A stretch of 64,000 nucleotides of DNA, from assembly GCF_029581195.1 (NCBI RefSeq), contig NZ_CP120737.1, positions 3,387,001 through 3,451,000 of the forward strand, written 5' to 3'. The number at the start of each line of letters is the position of its first letter. Within the stretch, counting starts at the first letter, position 1. Below, in pieces: positions 43,494 to 51,325 of this stretch. The stretch comes from Solwaraspora sp. WMMD791. GTDB lineage: Bacteria; Actinomycetota; Actinomycetes; Mycobacteriales; Micromonosporaceae. The notes under the pieces were generated by a model. It ran no database searches and had not been told where the DNA came from. It saw nothing but the letters and a program-made list of their open reading frames with translations. Made by a program: the position numbers and the translations under genes.

Positions 43494-44446
43494 TCTCGCT
43501 GGTCCTGCTGCTGCAGGCACGGGAATCGATGACCGCTGCGGAGCTGGCCCGCGAGCTGGAGGTTTCGGAGCGCACCATCTACCGCGACGTGCTGGCGCTG
43601 TCCGCCGCCGGGGTGCCGGTCTACGCCGACCAGGGCCGGGCGGGCGGATACCGGCTGCTGGACGGATACCGGACCCGGTTGACCGGGCTCAGCCGGGCCG
43701 AAGCCGAATCGCTGTTCCTGTCCGGGTTGCCGGGACCGGCCGGGGACATGGGTCTGGCCGAGGCGCTCGGGGTGGCCCAGTTGAAGGTGACGGCCGCACT
43801 GCCGGCCGGGCTACGCGACGCCGCCGACCGGGCCCGGCAGCGGTTCCACCTGGACGCGCCGGGGTGGTTCCGGTCGGCGCAGCCACCGCCCGCGCTGGCC
43901 GCGCTGGCCCGCGCCGTCTGGCAGGACCAGGTGGTACGGCTGGGCTACCGCCGGGGTGACGCCGAAGTGTCGCGGACGGTGGCGCCGTACGGTCTGGTAC
44001 TCAAGAACGGCGGCTGGTACCTGGTGGCGGCCGTCGCCGACGATCACCGGATCTACCGGGTGGACCGGATCGCCACGGTCGTCGCGACCGGCGCGACGTT
44101 CACCCGGACGGCCGGGTTCGACCTGGGACAGCTGTGGGCGCGGCGGTCGGCCGAGTTCGTCCGCCGGGTGCTCGCGACGGAGATCACCGTACGGTTGAGT
44201 CCGGCCGGCCTGCGGGCGCTGCGCTGGGCGGTCGAGGAGCCGGCCGCCCGGGTGGCGGTGGCGTCGGCCGGGCCACCCGACGGGCAGGGCTGGGTGCACA
44301 CCCGACTGCCCGTCGAGTCGCCCGACGTGGCGTTCAGCCAGTTGCAGGCCCTCGGGCCGGAGGTGGAGGTGCTCGCGCCGACGGCGCTGCGGGACCGGAT
44401 GCGCGCTGCCGCCGCCCGGCTCACCGCCCTCTACGCCGCCGACTGA
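43475..44446 (+). CDS. HTH-WYL domain transcriptional regulator (YafY/DeoR-like)
   Basis: A 323-residue regulator. The N-terminal HTH_11 is [82 protein letters not shown]. A WYL domain spans residues about 140-215 ([50 protein letters not shown]), followed by a WCX extension. WYL domains bind nucleic-acid or nucleotide-like ligands. Its start overlaps the 3' end of cobF by 19 bases, so it is probably co-transcribed with it. The target is not evident. Confidence 0.9.
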   Translation: [323 protein letters not shown]

Positions 44447-44505
44447 CCGCTTGCTGCGTCACCTACCGACCGCTTGCTGAGGTCACCTGCCGACCACCGG
44501 TGACC

Positions 44506-45420
44506 TCAGCGGTAGCCGGTGGTGTCCGCCGGCCGGCCCGTCTCCACCACCTCGACGATGTAGCGGTACGCGTCCGGCTGGCTGCCGTCGACGTCGGTGA
44601 AGCCGTACTCCTTCGCCAGTTGCCCGCTGGACAGCGACTGTCCGGTGAACCGGGACACCTGGGGGTCGGCCGCCAATGCGGCGACCGCCCGGCCGACCAG
44701 GACCGGTGTCTCGGAGATGGCGAAGTGCGGATCCTTGGCGGTGCCGTCGCGCCAGTTCGCCTCGGTCACCTCGAAGTGCTCCAGCATCGCCTCGGACCGA
44801 ATCCAGCCGGGGCTGAGCGCCACCGCGGTCGCCCCGTACGGCCGCAGCTCCTGCGCCTGGGCGAAGGCCAGCCGCAGGACGGCGTTCTTGGCGGTGTCGT
44901 AGAAGATCGACTCCCGGTAGTGGGTGCCGTTGTAGTCGGCGGTGCCGTCGGTCATCTCCACGACCAGCCCACCCGGCTGGCGGATCAGCAGGGGCAGCGC
45001 GTAGTGGCTGGTGATCAGGTGGGTGTCGATCGCCAGCCGCAGCGACCGTAGGCCACGGTCCAGCGGCTGCTTCCACACCGGTGATTCGAAGTCGGTCAGG
45101 TGGTCGGCCCCCCAGATGTCGTTGACCAGCACGTCCAGCCGGCCCTGTTCGTGATCGATCCGCTCGACCAGCGCCTGAACCTGGTCGGGCTCCAGATGGT
45201 CGGTGGGGACCGCGATGCCGACGCCGCCAGCGGCGTCGACCAGCTCGGCGGTCTCCTCGATGGTCTCCGGGCGATCCATCTCCGAACGCCGTTCGCGGGT
45301 GGTCCGCCCAGTGACGTAGACGGTGGCACCGGCGGCGCCGAGTTGAACCGCGATCTGCCGGCCGGCGCCCCGGGTCGCCCCGGCCACCAGCGCGGTCCTA
45401 CCAGTCAGTGGTGTGTCCAT
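44506..45420 (-). CDS. Short-chain dehydrogenase/reductase
   Basis: A 304-residue oxidoreductase with a Rossmann fold. The NAD(P) motif is TGRTALVAGATRGAGRQIAVQLGAAGATVYVTGRT (residues about 5-40), the dinucleotide-contact loop LDVLVNDIWGADH replaces the usual NNAG, and the catalytic Tyr-Lys pair is in THYRESIFYDTAKNAVLRL (Y-x3-K as YDTAK). Arg of TGRT favours NADPH. An insertion around residues 55-65 and the long C-terminal tail set it apart from simple reductases. An upstream GTG or ATG would add ten residues. It diverges from the lectin/beta-helix gene. Confidence 0.9.
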   Translation of the reverse strand: MDTPLTGRTALVAGATRGAGRQIAVQLGAAGATVYVTGRTTRERRSEMDRPETIEETAELVDAAGGVGIAVPTDHLEPDQVQALVERIDHEQGRLDVLVNDIWGADHLTDFESPVWKQPLDRGLRSLRLAIDTHLITSHYALPLLIRQPGGLVVEMTDGTADYNGTHYRESIFYDTAKNAVLRLAFAQAQELRPYGATAVALSPGWIRSEAMLEHFEVTEANWRDGTAKDPHFAISETPVLVGRAVAALAADPQVSRFTGQSLSSGQLAKEYGFTDVDGSQPDAYRYIVEVVETGRPADTTGYR

Positions 45421-45487
45421 GATGACGACGGTGCCAGCAAAACCTGACAACCGACGTCACCTTTCCCAGAGTCCTCCCCGACACTCG

Positions 45488-45540
45488 CCCGCCCCGCCCC
45501 CCCGCCCCCGCCCCCGCCCCCGCCCCCGCCCCCGCCCCCG
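45488..45540. repeat. GCCCCC hexamer tandem array
   Basis: About eight successive copies of a CCCCCG hexamer, one with two extra C and the first shorter. The minus strand carries G5 runs separated by single C, with strong quadruplex potential. It abuts the left arm of palindromic element copy 2. Confidence 0.9.
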
Positions 45541-45606
45541 ACGATCTTGCAGTTATCGAGATCATTTGTCACGATTTGTCCAACGATGAGCGCAAGATCG
45601 TCGGGG
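45536..45606. repeat. Palindromic element copy 2 (71 bp, inverted relative to copy 1)
   Basis: CCCCGACGATCTTGC (45536-45550) and GCAAGATCGTCGGGG (45592-45606) are perfect 15-base inverted arms. The first 26 bases equal the reverse complement of 13635-13660, the end of copy 1, and CATTTGTC one base later also matches. The other half has diverged in the centre. Unlike copy 1 it lies upstream of two divergent genes, where a terminator is not needed. Confidence 0.92.
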
Positions 45607-45637
45607 CAGGGCAGGGAGGGGCGAGCGGGTTGACTTG

Positions 45638-45653
45638 ATCGAAACACTTCGAT
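45638..45653. promoter_or_regulatory. Operator-like palindrome before the lectin/beta-helix gene
   Basis: ATCGAA-ACAC-TTCGAT is a perfect six-base inverted repeat. TTGACT (45630-45635) directly before it can serve as -35 and GATACA (45651-45656) overlaps its right arm as a weak -10 with 15-base spacing. CGAAA-type palindromes are typical of LacI-family control of secreted carbohydrate enzymes in actinomycetes. Confidence 0.55.
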
Positions 45654-45739
45654 ACATTGCGGTAACGCTGGGAAAACCCTTTCCTGACGCGCTGCCGTGG
45701 GGCACCACCAGCGACGTCCAGTACACCAGGGAGGATTCA

Positions 45740-47362
45740 ATGACAGCCACCAGATGGCGGCGCTGGCGTACTGGCATCGTCGCGCTGGCGACGACCGCCA
45801 TGGTCGTCACCGGCGCCGCGGTCGGCTTGACGCCCGCATCCGCCGCCACCGTCGACACCAGCGCCTGGTACGTGCTGGTCAGCCGGCACAGCGGCAAGGC
45901 GATCGACCTGTACAACTGGGCCACCTCCGACGGTGCCCCGATCGTCCAGTGGACCCGTAACGACCTGGCGGTCCAGCAGTGGCAGTTCGTCGACGCCGGC
46001 AACGGCTACTACAAGATCCGGTCCCGGCACAGCGGCAAGTTCCTGGAGCTGCCGAACGCCAACGACGGCACCCAGCTGATCCAGAACGCCGACAATGGCA
46101 CCACCCGCCAGCACTTCGGGGTCCGCGACTCCGACAGCGGCTACGTCCGCTTCGTCAACCGGCACACCAGCAAGGCCCTGGACGTGTGGGAGTGGTCGAC
46201 CGCCGACGGCGGGATCATCTCCCAGTATCAGGATGTCGGCGGCTGGAACCAGCAGTGGCAGATGGTCCGGGTCGGCAGCGGCGACCCGCCGCCGACCACC
46301 CCGCCACCGGCCGGCGGCTGTGGCTCCGGCGCGTTCAACGCCGAGGCCGTCCTGAACGGATCCACCTGGACCGCTCGCAACGGCGGCAGCACCCTCTACA
46401 CCGGTAGCAGCATGCTGTCGGCCATGCAGGCGGCGGTGAACAGCCTGTCGGCCGGGCGCACCAGCAAGCAGAAGGTGATCGTCCGGGGCTCCGGATCGAT
46501 CAGCGCCGGCTCCCGGCTGTCCCTGCCGTCGTACACCACGCTCGAGGTCTGCGGCACCGTCAACGTGACCGGTTCCGGCTCCGGCGACCAGGCCGTGGTG
46601 TACGCCCGGGGCGTCACCGACGTCGAGGTCACCCGCCTGAACATCACCGGCAGCCCGCTGTACGGGATCTTCATCCGCAACGGCAACAACATCACCCTCG
46701 GCCAGATCGACATCCGGGTCACCGCCGGTCTGGGCATCCGGATCGACAACCACGGCGACCGCAGCCAGCGCTCCCGCAACGTCCGGATCGACAACGTGTA
46801 CGTGCAGGGCACCAGCGCGCACGGGGTCGAGACGTACGGTGTGGACGGGTTGACCGTCGGCACCGTCACCGCCCGCAACACCGGATACTCCGGGCTGCTG
46901 CTCAACGACACCATCAATGCGACGGTCGGCACGGTGGACGCTCAGGGTGCCGGTACCGGCACCGGGTACGCCGGGTTCCGGATGGCCAACCGCAACGGCC
47001 GGGTCGGCGACAGCTACCCGACGAACATCCGGGTCGGAACGGTCGTCGCGCGCGGCGGCGGGCGGGGCATCTTCTGCGTGTCCGAGTCCGGCGGCGCGGT
47101 CATCGACCGGATCGACATCTCCGGTACGGGGAGCAACTCGATCCTGTTGGAGAACTGCTACAACGTGAACATCGCCGCGGTCTCCGGCACGGTCAACGGC
47201 TCGGACGTGCGGATCGCCTCGCGTACCGAGTTCCCGGTGTCGCGCGACATCACGCTGCAGAACCTGACCCTGACCAACTCACGGATCACCGAGAGCCCTT
47301 GCGGGCAGAACATCGTGATCCGCAACATCGTGCTGAACAACTCGACGATCAGCCGCTGCTGA
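45740..47362 (+). CDS. Secreted ricin-type lectin domain fused to a right-handed beta-helix
   Basis: A 540-residue exported protein. The signal peptide ends near residue 34 (PASAAT). Residues about 38-180 form a ricin-B/CBM13 trefoil with three repeats around QQWQF, RQHFG and NQQWQM and the sugar-site pattern GKAIDLYNW / GKFLELPN / SKALDVWEW. A Pro-rich linker (PPPTTPPPAGG) leads to a parallel beta-helix (about 195-540) with many Asn/Val/Thr turns such as VEVTRLNITGSPLYGIFIRNGNNITLGQIDIRV, ending in a Cys pair. The helix resembles pectate lyase-like and polysaccharide-degrading folds. It probably binds and cleaves a plant or microbial polysaccharide; catalytic residues cannot be named. Confidence 0.87.
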   Translation: MTATRWRRWRTGIVALATTAMVVTGAAVGLTPASAATVDTSAWYVLVSRHSGKAIDLYNWATSDGAPIVQWTRNDLAVQQWQFVDAGNGYYKIRSRHSGKFLELPNANDGTQLIQNADNGTTRQHFGVRDSDSGYVRFVNRHTSKALDVWEWSTADGGIISQYQDVGGWNQQWQMVRVGSGDPPPTTPPPAGGCGSGAFNAEAVLNGSTWTARNGGSTLYTGSSMLSAMQAAVNSLSAGRTSKQKVIVRGSGSISAGSRLSLPSYTTLEVCGTVNVTGSGSGDQAVVYARGVTDVEVTRLNITGSPLYGIFIRNGNNITLGQIDIRVTAGLGIRIDNHGDRSQRSRNVRIDNVYVQGTSAHGVETYGVDGLTVGTVTARNTGYSGLLLNDTINATVGTVDAQGAGTGTGYAGFRMANRNGRVGDSYPTNIRVGTVVARGGGRGIFCVSESGGAVIDRIDISGTGSNSILLENCYNVNIAAVSGTVNGSDVRIASRTEFPVSRDITLQNLTLTNSRITESPCGQNIVIRNIVLNNSTISRC

Positions 47363-47394
47363 CCGTCCGTACGCCGTACCGCACCTGCGCCGGT

Positions 47395-47424
47395 GGCCGG
47401 CCGCCGTGACGACGGTGGCCGGCC
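47395..47424. terminator. Strong bidirectional hairpin terminator
   Basis: GGCCGGCCGCCGT (47395-47407), loop GACG, ACGGTGGCCGGCC (47412-47424): a 13-base stem with one G-U pair. It lies between the convergent beta-helix gene and the surface-protein operon. Confidence 0.75.
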
Positions 47425-47481
47425 GCCGTCGACGCTCACGGCGGGGTGGCCGGCGCAGCCCGGCGGCTCAGCTCAATGAGC

Positions 47482-48384
47482 TCAGCTGGCCGGCCGACGG
47501 TCGCGACGCCAGCAGACGGCCTGCCGGACCAGCAGCCCGAGGATCAGCATGCCGGCCAGGGCGGCCCAGCCCCACGGGTACCGCTCGGTCTGCACCTCGA
47601 ACACCACCGCGTCGGTGTCGCCGACCGTGTCCATGGTGGTCAGCCGCCCCTGCACGGCGTACCGGCCGTACAGGGGGCCGTCGACCGGCACGACGATCCG
47701 CACGGTCGTGCCCTGCCCCGCCGGCAGCGGCGCGACGTCGGTCGCCTCGACGACCGACGTCGGGCGACCGGGCCGGCCGGTCAGCAGGGACAGCTGTGCC
47801 TCGCCGGCCTCGACGGTGCCGTCGTTGCGCAGGTCGATGTCGATGACGATCTCGCCGCGCAGCGCGAGCAGGGTCGCCCAGTCCCGCGCGGCCGGCACTA
47901 CGCTCAGCCCGGCCAGTCGCAGCCCGGCCCGGCCGGGCCCGGTAGGGGCGACCGGCGCGGTCAGGTCGGTGAGGTCGATCGGGGCGGTACCGGTCACCGC
48001 GACCGTGGCGGCCTCGTCGACCGCCTCGTCCACCGCCTCGGGGGTGAGGGTCCGGGCCCGGACCACGCAGGGGCAGGCCACCGGTGGCGCGGCGACGGCG
48101 AGCCGGGCGGCGAGCGGCTGCGGGTCGGCGACGTACAGCTGCCGGGCCGCCCCGGTGGCGCAGTCGAGCGCGCCCCGCCGGGCCTGGTTGCCGCAGATCT
48201 CCAGCTGCACGATGCCGGTCGGCCAGCCGGTCAGGGTGACGGTCACCGACGCGCCGACGGAGCCGGCGGCCGGTGCGACGGTGACCTGGGGCGCGGTGGC
48301 GGTCGCGGGTGCCGACGGCAGGCCGCCGGCACCCGCGACCAGGACCAGGGCCAGGGCGCACGCCGAGGTCCGGCGACCGGTCAT
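47482..48384 (-). CDS. Exported membrane-anchored surface protein of unknown function in the haem/WxL locus
   Basis: A 300-residue protein with a signal peptide (ends near SAPATA), a body of beta-rich character and a C-terminal membrane helix (WGWAALAGMLILGLLVRQAV) followed by a basic tail. The first part (VTVAPAAGSVGASVTVTLTGWPTGIVQLEICGNQARRGALDCATGAARQLYV) has Cys and a VTLTGWP pattern reminiscent of a neocarzinostatin-like domain. The second part (IDIDLRNDGTVEAGEAQLSLLTGR, GQGTTVRIVVPVDGPLYGRYAVQGRLTT) looks like a CARDB/Ig-like domain. ATG 48384 overlaps the DUF916 stop. It is the last gene of the minus-strand iron-regulated set, presumably a surface partner. Confidence 0.7.
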   Translation of the reverse strand: MTGRRTSACALALVLVAGAGGLPSAPATATAPQVTVAPAAGSVGASVTVTLTGWPTGIVQLEICGNQARRGALDCATGAARQLYVADPQPLAARLAVAAPPVACPCVVRARTLTPEAVDEAVDEAATVAVTGTAPIDLTDLTAPVAPTGPGRAGLRLAGLSVVPAARDWATLLALRGEIVIDIDLRNDGTVEAGEAQLSLLTGRPGRPTSVVEATDVAPLPAGQGTTVRIVVPVDGPLYGRYAVQGRLTTMDTVGDTDAVVFEVQTERYPWGWAALAGMLILGLLVRQAVCWRRDRRPAS

Positions 48385-49499
48385 GACGCCGCGGTGGTCG
48401 CCGGGCCGGTGGTGGCCGGGTCGCCAAGCGGCGCCGGGGTCTGCGCCGGCTCGGCGGCCCGGTCGGCGGCAGGCACCACCGCCGGGTCGGTGGCCTGGTC
48501 GGTGGTCGCGGCCGCGCGGCCGGTGCGCCACCGCCGGACGGCGAGCCAACCGGCGAGTACGGCGATCGCGGCGAGCAGCAGCCACGGCGGTGCCCAGACG
48601 CTCGCTGTCCGGGTCACCGGTGGCAGTGCCTCGTCCACGGTGGTCGGGGCGAGGTCGACGGTGGCGGTCAGCCGCAGCGCCGGCGGTACGCCGGTGATCC
48701 GCTCGGTCACCGTGAAGGTGCTGCCGGGCAGCAGTTCGGGCAGGTCGACCGGGTCGGTGCGGGCCAGGTCCCAGCCCAGCGGGCCGGCCAGCAGCACCGT
48801 GCCGGTGCCGCCGACGCGGATGTTGCCGGTGTTGCGGACCTGGTAGGTGACGACGGCGTCGCCGTCGCCGAGCGGGTTGAGCGGGTCGTCGTAGTCGATG
48901 CTCATCGACTCGACGCTGATCGACGGCTGGACCGGCCCGTCGACCCGCAGGTAGATCCGGGCGGCCACCCGCTGGTCGACGGCGACTTGCTGGCCGTCGG
49001 CAGCGGTACGGACCTGGACCAGCGAGCCGATGATCCCGCCGGCGTGGTCGCCCGGAGTGGCGTTGGCCGGCACGCTCAGCCGGAACTCGATGTCCCGCCG
49101 CTGGCCGGCCGGCACGACGAACTCACGTTGGTCGAAGTGGACCCAGGTGCCGACGTCGGTGGCCGGTTCGTCGGCTGGAAGCAGGGCGAACGCGCCGTCG
49201 TCGGTGAGGAACCCGTCGGTGCCGTACACGGTGAAGGTCTGATCCTGGTCACCGAGGTTGCTGATCCCGACGTGGTCGGTGATCTCGGTGCCGGGGGGCA
49301 GGTCGTAGACGAAGTAGTTGCGTCCGGTCGGCCCGTCCGGGCCGGACGGTTGCACCGCCCAGGTCACCGCGTCGGCCGGGGCCGGGCTGGCCGACTGCGC
49401 GGCGGCCGGGGTGGCGCCGATCAGCGTGAGCAGGCCGGCCGCCAGCAGGCCGATGACGGTGTGGCGACGGGGCGGGCGGCGGGTGGGCGGGGCGGACAT
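48381..49499 (-). CDS. DUF916-type WxL-interacting protein, membrane-anchored
   Basis: A 372-residue exported protein. A signal peptide (ends PAAAQS) leads to a DUF916-like region: VTWAVQPSGPDGPTGRNYFVYDLPPGTEITDHVGISNLGDQDQTFTVYGTDGFLTDDGAFALL, WVHFDQREFVVPAGQRRDIEFRLSVPANATPGDHAGGIIGSL, VDQRVAARIYLRVDGPVQPS. A second beta domain and a C-terminal membrane helix (PPWLLLAAIAVLAGWLAVRRW) follow, then a Pro/Ala cytoplasmic tail. In Firmicutes such proteins bind WxL-domain surface proteins and peptidoglycan. The gene upstream encodes a protein with a WxL-like C-terminus, so a matching pair is likely. Confidence 0.83.
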   Translation of the reverse strand: MSAPPTRRPPRRHTVIGLLAAGLLTLIGATPAAAQSASPAPADAVTWAVQPSGPDGPTGRNYFVYDLPPGTEITDHVGISNLGDQDQTFTVYGTDGFLTDDGAFALLPADEPATDVGTWVHFDQREFVVPAGQRRDIEFRLSVPANATPGDHAGGIIGSLVQVRTAADGQQVAVDQRVAARIYLRVDGPVQPSISVESMSIDYDDPLNPLGDGDAVVTYQVRNTGNIRVGGTGTVLLAGPLGWDLARTDPVDLPELLPGSTFTVTERITGVPPALRLTATVDLAPTTVDEALPPVTRTASVWAPPWLLLAAIAVLAGWLAVRRWRTGRAAATTDQATDPAVVPAADRAAEPAQTPAPLGDPATTGPATTAAS

Positions 49500-49559
49500 C
49501 GGGCACTCCAGTCGGGCCGGTGGCCGGTGCGGAGCCGTCGCGGCCCCGCACCGGCCGGT

Positions 49560-49615
49560 GGAGCTGATCCTCGGGACAGGGTCAGCTGGAGCTGATCCTC
49601 AGGACAGGGTCAGCG
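49560..49615. repeat. 28-bp tandem duplication at the 3' end of the htaA-like gene
   Basis: Two adjacent 28-base units (49560-49587 and 49588-49615), each beginning GGAGCTGATCCTC on the plus strand, differ at one internal base and the last base. The internal difference turns CGA (on the minus strand) into the TGA stop of the gene, so the second unit lies just beyond the stop. Confidence 0.92.
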
Positions 49616-51107
49616 TCAGGGTCGCGGTGTAGTCACCCGGCACCGCCGCGGCCGGTACGCCGAGATTGAGCTGCGCGCCGCAGGTGAAGCTGCCGGCGCT
49701 GGCGCCGGCCGCCGAGGTGCACAGCGCCCGGGCGGTGCCCAGGCCCGCGCCTGGTTCGGCCACCGCACCGGGGGTCACGGTGCCGGTCGCCCCGACCAGC
49801 GGGTCGTCCACCGGGGACGCGCTCGGCACCCAGCCGAGGTTGTCCGCGGCGATGGTCGCGTCACCGGTGGCGAGGAAGTCACCGACCTGGCCGACCAGGC
49901 TCCAGCCGGCGTTGGTGCCGCGCAGGTCGGACACGGTGGCGGTGTTCAGCGCACCGCTGGTGACCGCGCCGTTGGCCACCGCAGGCAGGGTGACCGACGA
50001 GCCGGCCACGCTCAGCGTGAGCGGTCCGCCGGCCAGGACGGTCGCGGCGATCTGCTGGCTGGCGTCGCCGCCACCGGCCGGGGCCGCGAAGTCGACCGGG
50101 GTGAAGGTGTCCTGGCTGCGGTCGGCGGAACCACGTGCCGCGAACGTGATCACGTAGCACTGGGTGACGGTGCAGTCGACCGCGTTGCCGTTGCGGTCGG
50201 TGTACCGGGCGCTGATCGGCAGGGTGGTGCTGAACGAGCCGTCCGGGTTCATCGTGTCCCGGGCCTCGGTCGGCGTGTTGGTGGTGTTCACCCACTTGGT
50301 GACCTGCAGCACGCTGGCGTTGGTCCAGTGGTCGTCGACCTTCGGGCCGAACGACACGTAGATGCCGGCGGCGTTGTTGGCCTCGGGGTCGAAGCCGCTG
50401 CCGGCGACGGAGATCGTCGCGCCGGCCGGGTCGACGCCGGAGTCCGGGGTGACGGTCACCGACGGCGCGCCCGGCTCACCGCCACCGGAGGTGGCTGCGG
50501 TGAAGGAGACCGGGTCGAGCGTCTCACCGGCGGCGTAGAAGCCGGCGAATGCGCTGGCGCCCTCGTCGGTCAGGACCGCGGCCAGGGCGGTGCCGGTGAT
50601 GGCGTCGGAGTCGGCGACCGGGTTGGCCGCGGTGGTGGTGAGGTCGGCAATCGTGGCCTGGGTGACGTCGACCGGCGGGAAGGCGGTGCTCTCCAGCTCG
50701 ACGTCGGCCTTGAGTACCGCGGTGCCGCTGGTGACGACCACCGTCGGGTTGGCCATGGTGATGGTGAACATGTGCGCCGGGTAGGAGAAGACGATGGTGC
50801 CCCCGTACGTGGCGTTCGTCTCCCCGGTCTCGGCGTCGTAGCTGCCACCGGTGGCGGGGAAGGCGAAGGTGCCGTCGGGGTTGATCGACGCACCGTCACT
50901 CGCCGCGATCGGCGGAGTGCCGTTGCCCAGCGAGACGTAGTTGCGGAACGACGCCTTGAAGCCCCAGTTCAGGCTTCCCTCGGTGATGTCGGCCGGGGCG
51001 GCCACGGCGGGTGCGGCGCCGACGAGTGCGGTCGTGGCACCAAGTACGGCTGCTGCCGCCCAGGTCGCCGACCGTCGCCCCAGAGCACCTGCTCTGGTTG
51101 AGATCAT
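49599..51107 (-). CDS. HtaA-domain haem-binding surface protein with neocarzinostatin-like and WxL-like domains
   Basis: A 502-residue exported protein. Signal peptide to about residue 37 (AVAAPA). Residues about 38-205 form an HtaA domain (ITEGSLNWGFKASFRNYVSLGNG to FAGFYAAGETLDPVSFTA), which binds haem in corynebacteria. Residues about 218-350 form a neocarzinostatin-like Ig domain (VTVTPDSGVDPAGATISVAGSGFD, AVDCTVTQCYVITFAARG). Residues about 360-502 look like a WxL domain (LRGTNAGWSLVGQVGDF, GDATIAADNLGWVP, LTLTLS end). No membrane anchor or LPxTG is present, so wall association through the WxL-like part is likely. ATG 51107 follows AAAGGACC. The first iron box lies 70 bases upstream. Confidence 0.87.
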   Translation of the reverse strand: MISTRAGALGRRSATWAAAAVLGATTALVGAAPAVAAPADITEGSLNWGFKASFRNYVSLGNGTPPIAASDGASINPDGTFAFPATGGSYDAETGETNATYGGTIVFSYPAHMFTITMANPTVVVTSGTAVLKADVELESTAFPPVDVTQATIADLTTTAANPVADSDAITGTALAAVLTDEGASAFAGFYAAGETLDPVSFTAATSGGGEPGAPSVTVTPDSGVDPAGATISVAGSGFDPEANNAAGIYVSFGPKVDDHWTNASVLQVTKWVNTTNTPTEARDTMNPDGSFSTTLPISARYTDRNGNAVDCTVTQCYVITFAARGSADRSQDTFTPVDFAAPAGGGDASQQIAATVLAGGPLTLSVAGSSVTLPAVANGAVTSGALNTATVSDLRGTNAGWSLVGQVGDFLATGDATIAADNLGWVPSASPVDDPLVGATGTVTPGAVAEPGAGLGTARALCTSAAGASAGSFTCGAQLNLGVPAAAVPGDYTATLTLTLS

Positions 51108-51176
51108 CAACTGGTCCTTTCCGGATGGTTACTCACCGTGCTCAGACTCCGCTGTAGACACGGCCTGCGATCGAAG

Positions 51177-51195
51177 TTAGGTTAGCCATACCTAA
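51177..51195. promoter_or_regulatory. DtxR/IdeR-type iron box 1 (htaA side)
   Basis: TTAGGTTAGCCATACCTAA matches 17 of 19 positions of the DtxR/IdeR consensus TTAGGTTAGSCTAACCTAA. It lies about 70 bases before the htaA-like start. Repression by iron-loaded regulator is expected. Confidence 0.9.
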
Positions 51196-51268
51196 CGACG
51201 AACGAAACCAGCGAGGGGTACCTGATCTTCAAACCGGTCGGACCCTTGTCCTGACCTGCGCGAGTGAC

Positions 51269-51287
51269 TTAGCTTAGGCAAACCTTC
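51269..51287. promoter_or_regulatory. DtxR/IdeR-type iron box 2 (hmu side)
   Basis: TTAGCTTAGGCAAACCTTC matches 15 of 19 consensus positions. It lies 39 bases before the plus-strand surface protein gene and probably gives iron control of the hmu operon. Confidence 0.8.
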
Positions 51288-51325
51288 ATTGAGACCTCAA
51301 CCGGCGACCGTCGGAAGGATCACCC

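Larger units (their letters stand above)
45421..45739. other. Divergent intergenic region with C-tract array, palindromic element and promoter
   Basis: The 319-base gap between the SDR and the lectin/beta-helix gene has no supported gene. In order it holds a GCCCCC hexamer array (45488-45540), the palindromic element copy 2 (45536-45606), a short G-tract, an operator-like palindrome at 45638-45653, and GGGAGGA (45728-45734) as ribosome site. Confidence 0.7.

Noticed and set aside
45488-45540. Possible CRISPR or satellite
   Set aside because: The units are 6-bp simple repeats without spacers, and no cas gene is present.
45536-45606. Element copy 2 as an ordinary terminator
   Set aside because: It lies upstream of both divergent genes, so there is no transcript to end unless an unseen RNA is present.
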